Under the pieces are notes generated by a model. The model had not been told where the DNA came from. It did not search any database and saw nothing but the letters and a program-made list of their open reading frames with translations. A program made the translations under genes and the position numbers. Positions 17,039 to 25,406 of a DNA stretch of 64,000 nucleotides are shown here, in pieces. Position 1 is the first letter of the stretch; every line of letters starts with the position of its first letter. Origin of the DNA: Gymnodinialimonas phycosphaerae (lineage in GTDB: Bacteria; Pseudomonadota; Alphaproteobacteria; Rhodobacterales; Rhodobacteraceae); the NCBI RefSeq assembly GCF_019195455.1, contig NZ_JAIMBW010000001.1, forward strand, positions 1,054,001 through 1,118,000, read 5' to 3'.

Positions 17039-17578
17039 ATGAAACAGGAAGCGATCTTGGCCCAGGCAGTCATTGAAACGCCGCGGATGTTCCTGCGCCC
17101 GATGCGCGGGTCCGATGCCGGGCTCTTGGCGATGTATCACGCCGACAAGCGCGTGGCCGAGATGACAACATCGATCCCGCATCCCTTGCCGCCGGGCGCG
17201 GCGGAAAGCTTCATCGCCAAGGTGACGACGCCCGATCGCGGGTCCTTCGCCTGGGTGATGGATGCCACCGCGTTCGGCGGCGCGGAGGTGATGGGCATCA
17301 TCACGCTCGACCAGATGGACCGCAATCAATCCGAGATCGGCTACTGGGTCGCGCCCGCCATGTGGAACACCGGGTTCGCGTCCGAGGCCGTCCACGCACT
17401 GGTGGATGCGAACCCCTTGGAAAACCAGACGATCTTTGGATCAGTCTTCCAGGACAACCCGAGCTCGGCCCGCGTGTTGACCAATGCGGGGTTCGATTAC
17501 CTGGGCGACGCGGAAGCGTTTTCGGTGGCACGCAATGCCAAGGTTGCGACGTGGACTTACCTGAAGCGTTTGGCGTAA
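17039..17578 (+). CDS. GNAT-family N-acetyltransferase (RimJ/RimL-like)
   Basis: The 179-residue protein has the Acetyltransf_3 layout: IETPRMFLRPMRGSDAGLLAMYHADKRV at the start (strand 1 and helix 1; only part quoted as FLRPMRGSDA), MGIITLDQMDRNQSEIGYWV in the middle, and a helix with FASEAVHAL followed by DNPSSARVLTNAGF, which binds acetyl-CoA. The ATG at 17039 is chosen because GGAGGAGG stands just before it; the frame extends further upstream through the rpmA terminator. Substrate unknown; relatives acetylate protein N-termini or small amines. The position between rpmA and obgE is common in this group. Confidence 0.88.
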   Translation: MKQEAILAQAVIETPRMFLRPMRGSDAGLLAMYHADKRVAEMTTSIPHPLPPGAAESFIAKVTTPDRGSFAWVMDATAFGGAEVMGIITLDQMDRNQSEIGYWVAPAMWNTGFASEAVHALVDANPLENQTIFGSVFQDNPSSARVLTNAGFDYLGDAEAFSVARNAKVATWTYLKRLA

Positions 17579-17596
17579 GAGGCAAAGTGTGGAAAA

Positions 17597-17715
17597 TGGG
17601 GCCAGCCCCCATACAAGGGATACGTAGGGGCCAGCCCCTACACAGGAGACAAGTGGGGGCTGGCCCCCACACAGGGGATACGTGGGGGCCAGCCCCCACA
17701 CCCCCGGAGTTTTTT
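17597..17715. repeat. Cluster of four GGGGGCCAGCCCCC palindromes
   Basis: Four palindromic units stand in front of obgE: TGGGGCCAGCCCCCA at 17597-17611, TAGGGGCCAGCCCCTA at 17625-17640, GTGGGGGC-TG-GCCCCCAC at 17653-17670 (inverted orientation) and GTGGGGGC-CA-GCCCCCAC at 17682-17699. The last unit is followed by CACCCCCGGAGTTTTTTGG, a tail also seen after the unit at 21241. They behave like a REP element family. The T-rich tail could also act as a terminator for the GNAT gene. Confidence 0.85.
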
Positions 17716-17757
17716 GGGCAAGATGAAAGGGCGGGCCAGTGGCGCGCACAGTTTTAG

Positions 17758-18792
17758 ATGAAGTTTCTCGATCTTGCGAAAGTCTATATTCGGTCCGGCG
17801 GCGGGGGCGGCGGGTCTGTCTCGTTCCGGCGTGAGAAATATATCGAATACGGCGGCCCCGACGGCGGCGACGGCGGATCGGGCGGCAATGTGTTCATCGA
17901 GGTTGTGGACGGCCTGAATACGCTGATCGATTTCCGCTACCAGCAGCACTTTTTTGCCAAGAACGGCCAGCCCGGCATGGGCAAACAGCGCACCGGCAAG
18001 GACGGGGCGGACATCGTTCTGCGCGTGCCTGCAGGAACCGAAGTGTTGGAGGAGGATCAGGAAACGCTGATCGCCGACCTTGACACCGTGGGTCAGCGCA
18101 TTTGCATCGCCAAGGGCGGCAACGGCGGCTTTGGCAACCTGCATTTCAAAAGCGCGACCAACCAGGCCCCGCGCCGTGCCAACCCCGGTCTTGAGGGTGT
18201 GGAACGCACGATTTGGCTGCGTCTGAAACTGATTGCTGACGTGGGCCTTTTGGGCCTGCCGAATGCGGGCAAGTCGACGTTTTTGGCCGCGACATCCAAT
18301 GCACGTCCCAAGATTGCCGATTATCCATTTACGACCCTCGTGCCGAACCTGGGCGTGGTTGGCGTGGATGGTACGGAATTCGTGGTCGCCGATATTCCCG
18401 GCCTGATCGAGGGTGCCAGCGAGGGCAGGGGCCTTGGCGATACTTTCCTGGGCCACGTGGAACGCTGCGCCGCGCTGTTGCATCTGGTCGATGGCACGTC
18501 CGAAGATGTCGTGGGCGATTATCAGACGATTATCACTGAATTGGAGGCCTACGGTGGCGAACTGGCGCTGAAACCTCGGATCACCGTGCTCAACAAGATC
18601 GACGCCATCGAGCCGGAGGAACTGGCAGAAAAGCGCGCCGCGCTTGGCGCCGTGGCGGGCAACCTGATGGAGATGTCAGGCGTCGCGCGTACCGGCGTGA
18701 CCGAAGTTCTCCGCACCCTGCGCGCCCGCGTCGACGCCAACCACAAAGCGGCCCGCGACGCCCTGGAGGAGCCTGAGACATGGCGTCCCTAG
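17758..18792 (+). CDS. obgE: GTPase Obg/CgtA
   Basis: The 344-residue protein has the glycine-rich Obg fold first ([20 protein letters not shown] and [13 protein letters not shown]) and a GTPase domain from about residue 160 with G1 GLPNAGKST, the switch region [10 protein letters not shown]3 [16 protein letters not shown] and G4 NKID. The variable C-terminal OCT domain is nearly absent, as in many alphaproteobacteria. Obg acts in 50S subunit assembly and stress signalling, fitting its place after rplU-rpmA. It overlaps proB by 13 nt, which suggests coupled translation. No strong ribosome binding site is visible; the repeat cluster lies directly upstream. Confidence 0.96.
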   Translation: MKFLDLAKVYIRSGGGGGGSVSFRREKYIEYGGPDGGDGGSGGNVFIEVVDGLNTLIDFRYQQHFFAKNGQPGMGKQRTGKDGADIVLRVPAGTEVLEEDQETLIADLDTVGQRICIAKGGNGGFGNLHFKSATNQAPRRANPGLEGVERTIWLRLKLIADVGLLGLPNAGKSTFLAATSNARPKIADYPFTTLVPNLGVVGVDGTEFVVADIPGLIEGASEGRGLGDTFLGHVERCAALLHLVDGTSEDVVGDYQTIITELEAYGGELALKPRITVLNKIDAIEPEELAEKRAALGAVAGNLMEMSGVARTGVTEVLRTLRARVDANHKAARDALEEPETWRP

Positions 18793-19886
18793 GCGGGGCT
18801 AAACGCGTCGTCGTCAAGATCGGCTCGGCCCTGCTGGTAGACCGGGTCACAGGCGATTTGCGCCATGAATGGCTGCATGCGCTGGCCGAAGACGTCGCCG
18901 CGCTGAAAGCCTCTGGGACCGACGTGATCCTCGTATCCTCGGGCGCCATCGCGCTGGGGCGCGGCGCGCTTGCATTGGGCACAGGCGCGCTGTCGCTGGA
19001 TGAGGCGCAGGCGGCGGCGGCTGTCGGGCAGATCCGCCTTGCGCGGGCCTATGAAGAGGCGCTGGCCCCCCACGGGCTGACCTCGGCGCAGATCTTGCTG
19101 ACCCTGGATGACAGTGGGGATCGCAGGCGCTACCTCAACACCCGCGCGACCTTCGCAGCGCTGCTCGCGCGCGGCGCGGTGCCGATCGTGAACGAGAATG
19201 ACACCATCGCCACCGACGAGATCCGCTACGGCGACAACGACCGCTTGGCTGCCAATGTCGCTGTCATGGCCGGGGCCGATATCTGTGTGCTGCTGTCCGA
19301 CGTGGACGGGCTTTACACCGCCAACCCGCAGGACGACGCCACCGCGACGCACTTGCCCCTGATCGATGCGATCACGCCCGAGATCGAGGCGATGGCGGGC
19401 GATGCCGGTTCGGGACTGTCAAAGGGGGGCATGAAAACCAAGGTGCTGGCTGCGCGCACAGCGACGGCGGCGGGCTGTGCCATGGCGATCACCCAAGGGG
19501 CGGTGACGCGGCCCCTCAAGGCGCTGCAAGACGGGGCCAAGGCCACGTGGTTCATCGCCACCGTGTCGCCGCAACAGGCGCGCAAGGCGTGGATCGGGGC
19601 GATGAAGCCCAAGGGCACCCTGCGCCTGGATGCAGGCGCCGCCGCCGCCTTGACCCGGGGCAATTCGCTATTGCCTGCCGGTGTCAGCACCGTCTCTGGC
19701 GACTTCCTGCGCGGCGATCCTGTGCGCCTGGAAACTAGTGAGGGCGCCGCCATCGGCATCGGCCTCAGCCGTTACGCCGCCGATGAGGCCCGCGCGATCA
19801 AGGGTCATCACTCTGACGATATCCCGGAAATCCTGGGCTATCCCGGCCGTGCCGCCTTGGTGCACCGCGATGACATGGTGCTTTGA
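18780..19886 (+). CDS. proB: Glutamate 5-kinase
   Basis: The 368-residue enzyme phosphorylates L-glutamate in the first step of proline synthesis. The amino acid kinase domain shows [10 protein letters not shown] near the start, [29 protein letters not shown] and [10 protein letters not shown]. The C-terminal PUA domain occupies about residues 280-365 ([16 protein letters not shown], then LLPAGV). Length is normal. It overlaps obgE by 13 nt and is followed 60 nt later by proA, the next pathway enzyme. Confidence 0.97.
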   Translation: MASLGGAKRVVVKIGSALLVDRVTGDLRHEWLHALAEDVAALKASGTDVILVSSGAIALGRGALALGTGALSLDEAQAAAAVGQIRLARAYEEALAPHGLTSAQILLTLDDSGDRRRYLNTRATFAALLARGAVPIVNENDTIATDEIRYGDNDRLAANVAVMAGADICVLLSDVDGLYTANPQDDATATHLPLIDAITPEIEAMAGDAGSGLSKGGMKTKVLAARTATAAGCAMAITQGAVTRPLKALQDGAKATWFIATVSPQQARKAWIGAMKPKGTLRLDAGAAAALTRGNSLLPAGVSTVSGDFLRGDPVRLETSEGAAIGIGLSRYAADEARAIKGHHSDDIPEILGYPGRAALVHRDDMVL

Positions 19887-19946
19887 CGTCCCTTCACACT
19901 TGCCCAAAACCGCCTATCCTGCGCCCACCCTTCGATGAGGTTTCCG

Positions 19947-21215
19947 ATGAAAGACCGGACAGATAACGTCCCCGACCTGATGGCAGAAATCGGCGTGCGC
20001 GCCAAAGCCGCCAGCGCCGAGTTGGCCTTCGCTGCGCCAGAGGCCAAGGTGCACGCGCTCAATGCCGCGGCAGACGCGGTCTGGGACCGTCGGGCCGAGA
20101 TCATCGCCGCCAACGAAAAAGACATGGCCTATGGGCGCGACAAGGGCCTGTCGGACGCGATGCTGGACCGGCTGATGCTGGACGAGGCGCGGGTCGAGGG
20201 GATCGTGACGGGCCTGCGCGCGGTTGCCGCGCAGGACGATCCGATCGGGCAGGTAATGACCGAGTGGGACATGGAAAGCGGGCTTCACATCAAGCGCGTG
20301 CGCACGCCCCTGGGCGTGATCGGCGTGATTTACGAAAGCCGCCCGAATGTGACGGCGGATGCCGGCGCGTTGTGCCTGAAATCCGGCAATGCGGTGATCC
20401 TGCGGGGCGGCTCGGAAAGCTTCCATTCCTCGGGGGCTTTGGCCGACTGCCTGCAAGAGGGACTGCGCGCCGCTGGCCTGCCCGAAGCGGCCGTGCAGCG
20501 GGTGCCGACCCGCGACCGACGGGCCGTTTCCGAGATGCTGACGATGACGGACACAATCGACGTGATCGTGCCGCGTGGCGGCAAGGGCCTTGTGGGCCTT
20601 GTGCAACGTGAGGCGCGGGTGCCCGTGTTCGCGCATCTTGAAGGGATCTGCCACATCTACCTTGACGCCAGCGCCGACCCGCAAAAGGCCTTGAAGGTGG
20701 TTCTGAACGCCAAGACCCGGCGCACGGGGATCTGCGGCTCGGCCGAATGCCTGCTGATCCACCGCGACGTGGTGGACACCATCGGGCAGGGCGTCGTGCG
20801 CGCCCTGATCGACGCGGGCGTGGAGGTGCGCGGAGACGCGGCCTTGCAGCAGATCGACGGCGTGGTGGCGGCGGGTGACGACGATTGGGGGCGCGAATTC
20901 CTCGACATGATCATCGCCGCAAAGGTCGTGGACGACATCGACGCCGCGCTGGATCATATCCGCACCTATGGCTCCAACCACACCGACGCGATCATTGCCG
21001 AGGATGAAGCCGCGGTGGCGCGGTTTTTCCAGCGCCTCGATAGCGCGATCCTGATGCATAATGCCTCGACGCAATTCGCCGACGGCGGAGAATTCGGGAT
21101 GGGCGCAGAGATTGGCATTGCGACCGGCAAGATGCATGCACGCGGGCCCGTGGGGGCAGAGCAATTGACCTCGTTCAAGTACCTTGTGACAGGGGACGGG
21201 ACAATTCGCGGCTGA
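19947..21215 (+). CDS. proA: Gamma-glutamyl phosphate reductase
   Basis: The 422-residue NADPH-dependent enzyme reduces glutamyl-5-phosphate to the semialdehyde, the second proline step. The aldehyde-dehydrogenase-like fold shows [18 protein letters not shown], the segment [15 protein letters not shown], the catalytic Cys in [11 protein letters not shown] and the C-terminal [16 protein letters not shown]. The ATG at 19947 is preceded by GAGG at about 5 nt; an ATG at 19935 would add four residues. It forms an operon with proB. Confidence 0.97.
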   Translation: MKDRTDNVPDLMAEIGVRAKAASAELAFAAPEAKVHALNAAADAVWDRRAEIIAANEKDMAYGRDKGLSDAMLDRLMLDEARVEGIVTGLRAVAAQDDPIGQVMTEWDMESGLHIKRVRTPLGVIGVIYESRPNVTADAGALCLKSGNAVILRGGSESFHSSGALADCLQEGLRAAGLPEAAVQRVPTRDRRAVSEMLTMTDTIDVIVPRGGKGLVGLVQREARVPVFAHLEGICHIYLDASADPQKALKVVLNAKTRRTGICGSAECLLIHRDVVDTIGQGVVRALIDAGVEVRGDAALQQIDGVVAAGDDDWGREFLDMIIAAKVVDDIDAALDHIRTYGSNHTDAIIAEDEAAVARFFQRLDSAILMHNASTQFADGGEFGMGAEIGIATGKMHARGPVGAEQLTSFKYLVTGDGTIRG

Positions 21216-21240
21216 CAGTACTTTTTGGCTGGCGGCAGAG

Positions 21241-21275
21241 CGGGGGGCCAGCCCCCCGCACCCCCCGGCATTTTC
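21241..21275. repeat. Single GGGGGGCCAGCCCCCC palindrome with C-rich and T-rich tail
   Basis: A perfect inverted repeat CGGGGGGC-CA-GCCCCCCG (21241-21258) is followed by CACCCCCCGGCATTTTCTTGG, closely matching the unit and tail at 17682-17720. It lies between proA and the PLP enzyme gene and may end proA transcription. Confidence 0.8.
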
Positions 21276-21303
21276 TTGGAACAAAGATGAGGAGAGCAAC
21301 GCC

Positions 21304-22494
21304 ATGAGCGATGGGCGCAATGAGAAGCCGGGTACCTTGGTGCGGCGCATGCCGCTGCGCGAGGGGGTAAGCCGCCCGGTCGTGACGCCCATCCAGCCGT
21401 CGGTCGTCTATGCCTCGCCGTCCATCGCGACGCTGCATTCGCAGTACGAGGGACGCGCCCACGGCTACACCTATGCCCGGGAGGGGCACCCGAATGCGGA
21501 CCTTCTGGCGCGCAAGATCGATATGCTGGAAGAGGCGGAGGGCGGATTGATCCTGGGCTCTGGCATGGCGGCGGTGTCGGCCACGATCCTGGGGCTGCTG
21601 GGGGCGGGCGACCATATCGTAGGTGGCAACCAGCTTTACGGACGCTCGTTACGCCTGATGCACCAGGATCTGGCGCGGTTCGGGATTGCAACGTCCGTGG
21701 CCGATCCTACCGATGTCGACGCTATGCGTGCGGCGTTGCGGCCCGAGACGAAGATGATCCTGGTCGAGGTGATCTCCAACCCGACGTTGCGGGTGGCGGA
21801 TATGGCGGGGATCATCGCGCTGGCCCAAGAGGCCGGGGTCATTCTGGCGGTCGACAACACTTTCACCACGCCCGTGGCCTACAAGCCCCTGGTCGAGGGG
21901 GCGGATATCACCATCCATTCCGTCACCAAGCTGCTGGCAGGGCATTCGGACGTGACGCTTGGATATGTCGCGGCGCGCGACCCGGCGCAGATGAAGGCGA
22001 TCTATGATTTCGCCGTCACAGTCGGCATGACGCCCGCCCCCAACGAGTGTTGGTTGGCCGAGCGCGGGCTTTATACGTTTCCGTTGCGGTTCGAGAAGGC
22101 GCAGGCCAACGCGGCGGGCTTGGCCGATTGGCTGGCCGATCACCCCAAGGTCGCTCGCGTGCTCTATCCCGGGCGCAGCGACCATCCTGACCATGCCATG
22201 GCGGCATCGATCGTGGGCCAAGCCTTTGGCAACATGGTAAGTTTCGAGCTGAAAGACGCCACCGAGGCGGCCGCCGACCGTATGGTGCAGGCCGCCCCGG
22301 ACCTGCCCTTTGCCCCCACATTAGGGGATGTTGGCACGACGCTGAGCCATCCGGCCTCGTCCAGTCACCGGGGCCTGACGGCAGAGGGCCGCGCGGCGCT
22401 TGGCATCAGCGATGGGTTCTTCCGGGTGTCCGTTGGGATCGAAGACCTCGACCTGTTGATCGCGGATTTCGAGGGCGGATTGGCCGCCGTCTAA
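21304..22494 (+). CDS. Trans-sulfuration PLP enzyme (cystathionine lyase/synthase family)
   Basis: The 396-residue protein belongs to the Cys/Met metabolism PLP-dependent family. Visible are PVVTPIQPSVVYAS, the YTYAREGHPNADLL region, the cofactor-stacking stretch GSGMAAVSATI, DNTFTTPVAYKPL and the PLP lysine in HSVTKLLAGHSDVTLG; the C-terminal VSVGIEDLDLLIADFE is typical. Members include cystathionine beta-lyase, gamma-synthase and methionine gamma-lyase, and motif reading alone does not separate them. A GAGGAGAG ribosome binding site precedes the ATG. It converges on the small gene at 22491 with a 4-nt overlap. Confidence 0.88.
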   Translation: MSDGRNEKPGTLVRRMPLREGVSRPVVTPIQPSVVYASPSIATLHSQYEGRAHGYTYAREGHPNADLLARKIDMLEEAEGGLILGSGMAAVSATILGLLGAGDHIVGGNQLYGRSLRLMHQDLARFGIATSVADPTDVDAMRAALRPETKMILVEVISNPTLRVADMAGIIALAQEAGVILAVDNTFTTPVAYKPLVEGADITIHSVTKLLAGHSDVTLGYVAARDPAQMKAIYDFAVTVGMTPAPNECWLAERGLYTFPLRFEKAQANAAGLADWLADHPKVARVLYPGRSDHPDHAMAASIVGQAFGNMVSFELKDATEAAADRMVQAAPDLPFAPTLGDVGTTLSHPASSSHRGLTAEGRAALGISDGFFRVSVGIEDLDLLIADFEGGLAAV

Positions 22495-22904
22495 TGCAGG
22501 TGCAGCGCCGAGCTGCCGTCCAACGCGATGACATCCACGTTCAACGTGGGCGCTTGGGCCAGCACATCAGCGCGCACCAGGGGCACGTCGGGCACATGCG
22601 GCGCCAGGACCAGCACGCGATCCCCGAAGCCCGCCTGGGTCAGGGTCGCGAGCAAATCCATTGCGTCAAAGCCCTTTGCGGTCAGCGGAGCGAGGATCAG
22701 ACCCGGCGCATCGGGCCCGGTGACATCGCGCGCGCCGACCTGTGCCAGCGCGCTCAGTACCATCTCTGCGTCGGGTGCCAGCACATGGCGCGGCGTCTGT
22801 GCCAACGCGTCCCTGGACAGCGCTACAGCCAATACCCTCGCAGGCGAGGGTGCGACGTCGCGCTTGGGATGGTCGTTGAAATCGGTGTGTCGGTCGGTCG
22901 TCAT
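22491..22904 (-). CDS. Hypothetical protein, 137 aa, possibly a degenerate receiver-like domain
   Basis: The start is placed at the ATG giving MTTDRHTDFND; the frame extends upstream to 22985 but without family-like sequence. The sequence alternates strands and helices (RVLAVALSRDALAQ, MVLSALAQVGARDV, GLILAPLTAKGFDAMDLLATLTQ, DRVLVLAPHVPD), which resembles the fold of a CheY-like receiver lacking the conserved Asp and Lys. It lies between the PLP enzyme and phoR, facing away from phoR. No family could be named with confidence. The stop overlaps that of the converging upstream gene. Confidence 0.6.
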   Translation of the reverse strand: MTTDRHTDFNDHPKRDVAPSPARVLAVALSRDALAQTPRHVLAPDAEMVLSALAQVGARDVTGPDAPGLILAPLTAKGFDAMDLLATLTQAGFGDRVLVLAPHVPDVPLVRADVLAQAPTLNVDVIALDGSSALHLH

Positions 22905-23102
22905 GGCAAAGGCACCTGCGTTTGGCGCGCGGCACCGATTAGGGAGCGTCCGCGTTTTGCACCCGCACGGTAGCGCTCCTGTCATACATCGCGGCGCATA
23001 TTTCTTGCCAATGAAACCTTTTCACCTGTCATCTCTTCGCCGTTGCGTGGCCTTGCAGAATCGCCACACACCCAAACCCATCAACCAGGGGGAGTCGGGC
23101 CA

Positions 23103-24140
23103 ATGACCCGCGATCTGATCCAATCCGTGATCGATGCCGTGCCCGATCCGATGCTGTTCATCGGCCCAGACGGCACGATCGAGCACGCCAATGCCGCCGC
23201 CATCGCGATGTTGGGGGAATGGATCATCGGGCGCAGCCATGGGGCGGCCCTGCGTCAGCCGGCGCTGCTGAGCCGGATCGAAGCGGTGCAGCAGGGCGCG
23301 CCTTCGGCCGAGGCGCGGATCGAGCGTTCAGAGCAATCAGGTGTCACCGAATACAAGGTCCGAATTGCAAGCCTGCCCGGCCAGGGCGCGGCGCTTCTGC
23401 TGCATTTCACCGACATTACTCACCTGCGCGAGGCCGAGGACATGCGCCGCGACTTCGTGGCCAATGTCTCCCATGAATTGCGCACGCCGCTGACCTCGGT
23501 CCTGGGCTTCATCGAGACCCTGCGCGGTCCCGCCCGAAATGACCCGGACGCACAAGACCGCTTCCTTGCCATCATGGAGGACGAGGCCCGGCGCATGAAC
23601 CGCCTGATCTCGGACCTGCTGTCGCTGTCCAAGGTGGAGGCGGTCGAGCGCAAGCGCCCGGCCGAGCAAATCGACCTTAGCGTCCTTCTGGGCAGCGTTG
23701 TCGCGGCATTGAAGCCCCGAGCCGATGACGCAGGCAATACCCTTGAGGTCCTGCGTGACGACGCGCCCGCGCTGGTGCAGGGGGACCGCGATCAACTGAC
23801 CCAGGTGTTTCTTAACCTGGCCGAGAATGCGCTAAAGTACGGTGGGCCGGGCAAAAAGGTGACGATCCGCCTGACACGCGGGCAGGGCAGGGGTCTGCCC
23901 AAGGGAGAGACCGTTACCGTCGATGTCATCGATGAGGGCCCCGGCATCGACCCGCTGCACCTGCCGCGACTGACCGAGCGATTCTACCGGATCGATGCAG
24001 GACGCTCTCGCGAGATGGGGGGGACGGGGTTGGGGCTGGCGATCGTCAAGCATATCGTCAACCGCCACCGAGGGCGGCTGAAAATCACCTCGCAACAAGG
24101 GCGGGGCAGCACCTTTTCGGTGCAGTTTCCGGTGGATTAA
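23103..24140 (+). CDS. phoR: Phosphate-regulon sensor histidine kinase without membrane segment (PhoR-like)
   Basis: The 345-residue kinase contains an N-terminal PAS domain (VIDAVPDPMLFIGPDGTIEHANAAA, quoted in part as DGTIEHANAAA), a HisKA dimerisation domain with the phospho-accepting His in VANVSHELRTPLTSVLGF, and a HATPase domain with NALKYG, DEGPGI and MGGTGLGLAIVKHIV. Location in front of pstSCAB-phoU-phoB identifies it as PhoR. Unlike the E. coli protein it starts directly with the PAS domain and shows no transmembrane helix, so it is predicted to be cytoplasmic and would have to reach PstSCAB/PhoU from the inside. GGGGAG precedes the ATG. An upstream frame from 23043 is not family-like. 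Confidence 0.9.
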   Translation: MTRDLIQSVIDAVPDPMLFIGPDGTIEHANAAAIAMLGEWIIGRSHGAALRQPALLSRIEAVQQGAPSAEARIERSEQSGVTEYKVRIASLPGQGAALLLHFTDITHLREAEDMRRDFVANVSHELRTPLTSVLGFIETLRGPARNDPDAQDRFLAIMEDEARRMNRLISDLLSLSKVEAVERKRPAEQIDLSVLLGSVVAALKPRADDAGNTLEVLRDDAPALVQGDRDQLTQVFLNLAENALKYGGPGKKVTIRLTRGQGRGLPKGETVTVDVIDEGPGIDPLHLPRLTERFYRIDAGRSREMGGTGLGLAIVKHIVNRHRGRLKITSQQGRGSTFSVQFPVD

Positions 24141-24157
24141 CCCCGCCAAGCGGCGCC

Positions 24158-24186
24158 ATGTCATAATCCTGTTACACAGGTGTCAC
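24158..24186 (+). promoter_or_regulatory. Pho box with three repeats upstream of pstS
   Basis: Three heptamers spaced 11 nt apart match the PhoB half-site CTGTCAT: ATGTCAT (24158-24164), CTGTTAC (24169-24175) and GTGTCAC (24180-24186). They lie 91 nt before the pstS ATG. PhoB, encoded at the end of the same locus, would bind here under phosphate limitation. Confidence 0.8.
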
Positions 24187-24276
24187 AAAAGGTCAGTGAA
24201 ACGCGTCTAAGTCGGGCGGCAAGCGAGGCACACAGCCCCGTGAAGATGTCTGAAAACCAATTGGAGAGACTCCAAC

Positions 24277-25335
24277 ATGTCGTTCGCAAAACATAGCGTA
24301 TCCGTCATCGCCCTGGCCGCTGTCGCCACGGTTCCCTTCGTGGCCTCCGCCACGGGTGCTCAAGCCCAAAGCCGGGACAACGTCCAGATCGCGGGCTCGT
24401 CCACCGTTCTGCCCTATGCCACGATCGTCGCCGAAGCGTTCGGTGAAAACTTCGACTTCCCCACGCCCGTCGTTGAATCCGGCGGCTCTTCCACCGGTCT
24501 GCGCCGCTTCTGCGAGGGCGTGGGCGAGAACACCACCGATATCGCCAACTCTTCGCGCTCGATCCGTGACAGCGAAATCGCGACCTGCGCCGAGAACGGC
24601 GTGACCGACATCATCGAAGTGCGCTTCGGCTATGACGGCATCGTCTTCGCCTCCGACATCAACGGTCCGTCGTTCGAGTTCACCCAATCCGACTGGCACC
24701 TGGCCCTGGCCGCAGAGCTGCCCGTCGACGGCGAAATGGTTGCCAACCCCAACATCAACTGGTCCGACGTCCGCGCCGACCTTCCCGATCAGCCCATCGC
24801 AGCCTTCGTTCCGGGCACGCGCCACGGGACCCGTGAAGTCTTTGACGAGCGTGTGATCCTGCAAGGCTGCGAAGACAACGGCTCCCTCGCGGCCATGATT
24901 GATATGGGCATGGATGAAGACGCCGCCGAAGAAGCCTGCATGGAACTGCGCGCTGACGGCGTGTCCGTGGACATCGACGGCGATTACACCGAAACGCTGG
25001 CCCGTGTTGCGGCTGACGGGAACGGCATCGGCGTCTTTGGCCTGGCGTTCTACGAGAACAACACCGATACGCTTCAGGTCGCCACCATGGGCGGCATTGT
25101 CCCGACCGTGGACGCCATCGCCTCGGGCGAATATCCGGTGTCGCGTCCCTTGTACTTCTACATCAAGGCGGCGCATCTTGGCGTCATTCCCGGCCTTCAG
25201 GAATACGCTGACTTCTTCGTCTCCGACGACATCGCCGGTGACTGGGGCCCCCTGGCCGCCTATGGCCTTGTCTCCGACCCCGAACTGGCCGAGACGCAAG
25301 CCATCGTCGCCAACGGCACCTTGATGGGCAACTAG
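24277..25335 (+). CDS. pstS: Phosphate ABC transporter substrate-binding protein PstS
   Basis: The 352-residue protein has a signal peptide (SVIALAAVATVPFVASATGAQA, cleavage near residue 30) and the phosphate-binding motifs IAGSSTVLPYA, ESGGSSTGLRRFCEG, IANSSRSIRDSE and the C-terminal lobe with VSRPLYFYIKAAH. It is periplasmic and hands phosphate to PstCA. GGAGAG precedes the ATG. Control by the Pho box at 24158 is expected. A perfect hairpin follows the stop codon before pstC. Confidence 0.95.
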   Translation: MSFAKHSVSVIALAAVATVPFVASATGAQAQSRDNVQIAGSSTVLPYATIVAEAFGENFDFPTPVVESGGSSTGLRRFCEGVGENTTDIANSSRSIRDSEIATCAENGVTDIIEVRFGYDGIVFASDINGPSFEFTQSDWHLALAAELPVDGEMVANPNINWSDVRADLPDQPIAAFVPGTRHGTREVFDERVILQGCEDNGSLAAMIDMGMDEDAAEEACMELRADGVSVDIDGDYTETLARVAADGNGIGVFGLAFYENNTDTLQVATMGGIVPTVDAIASGEYPVSRPLYFYIKAAHLGVIPGLQEYADFFVSDDIAGDWGPLAAYGLVSDPELAETQAIVANGTLMGN

Positions 25336-25350
25336 GCCCTTACCTTCCGG

Positions 25351-25373
25351 GCGGGGCTGCGTGACAGCCCCGC
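25351..25373 (+). promoter_or_regulatory. Stem-loop between pstS and pstC
   Basis: A perfect 9-bp stem GCGGGGCTG/CAGCCCCGC with loop CGTGA, 15 nt after the pstS stop. There is no U-tract, so it probably protects the pstS mRNA end or attenuates the operon, giving more binding protein than permease. Confidence 0.65.
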
Positions 25374-25406
25374 TCACCCCTACTCTGACGCGAAAGCTGC
25401 CGCTCA

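Noticed and set aside
22491..22985. Longer start for the 137-residue gene at 22985
   Set aside because: The added 27 residues are Cys/Arg-rich and overlap the phoR promoter region; the internal ATG at 22904 gives a natural N-terminus.
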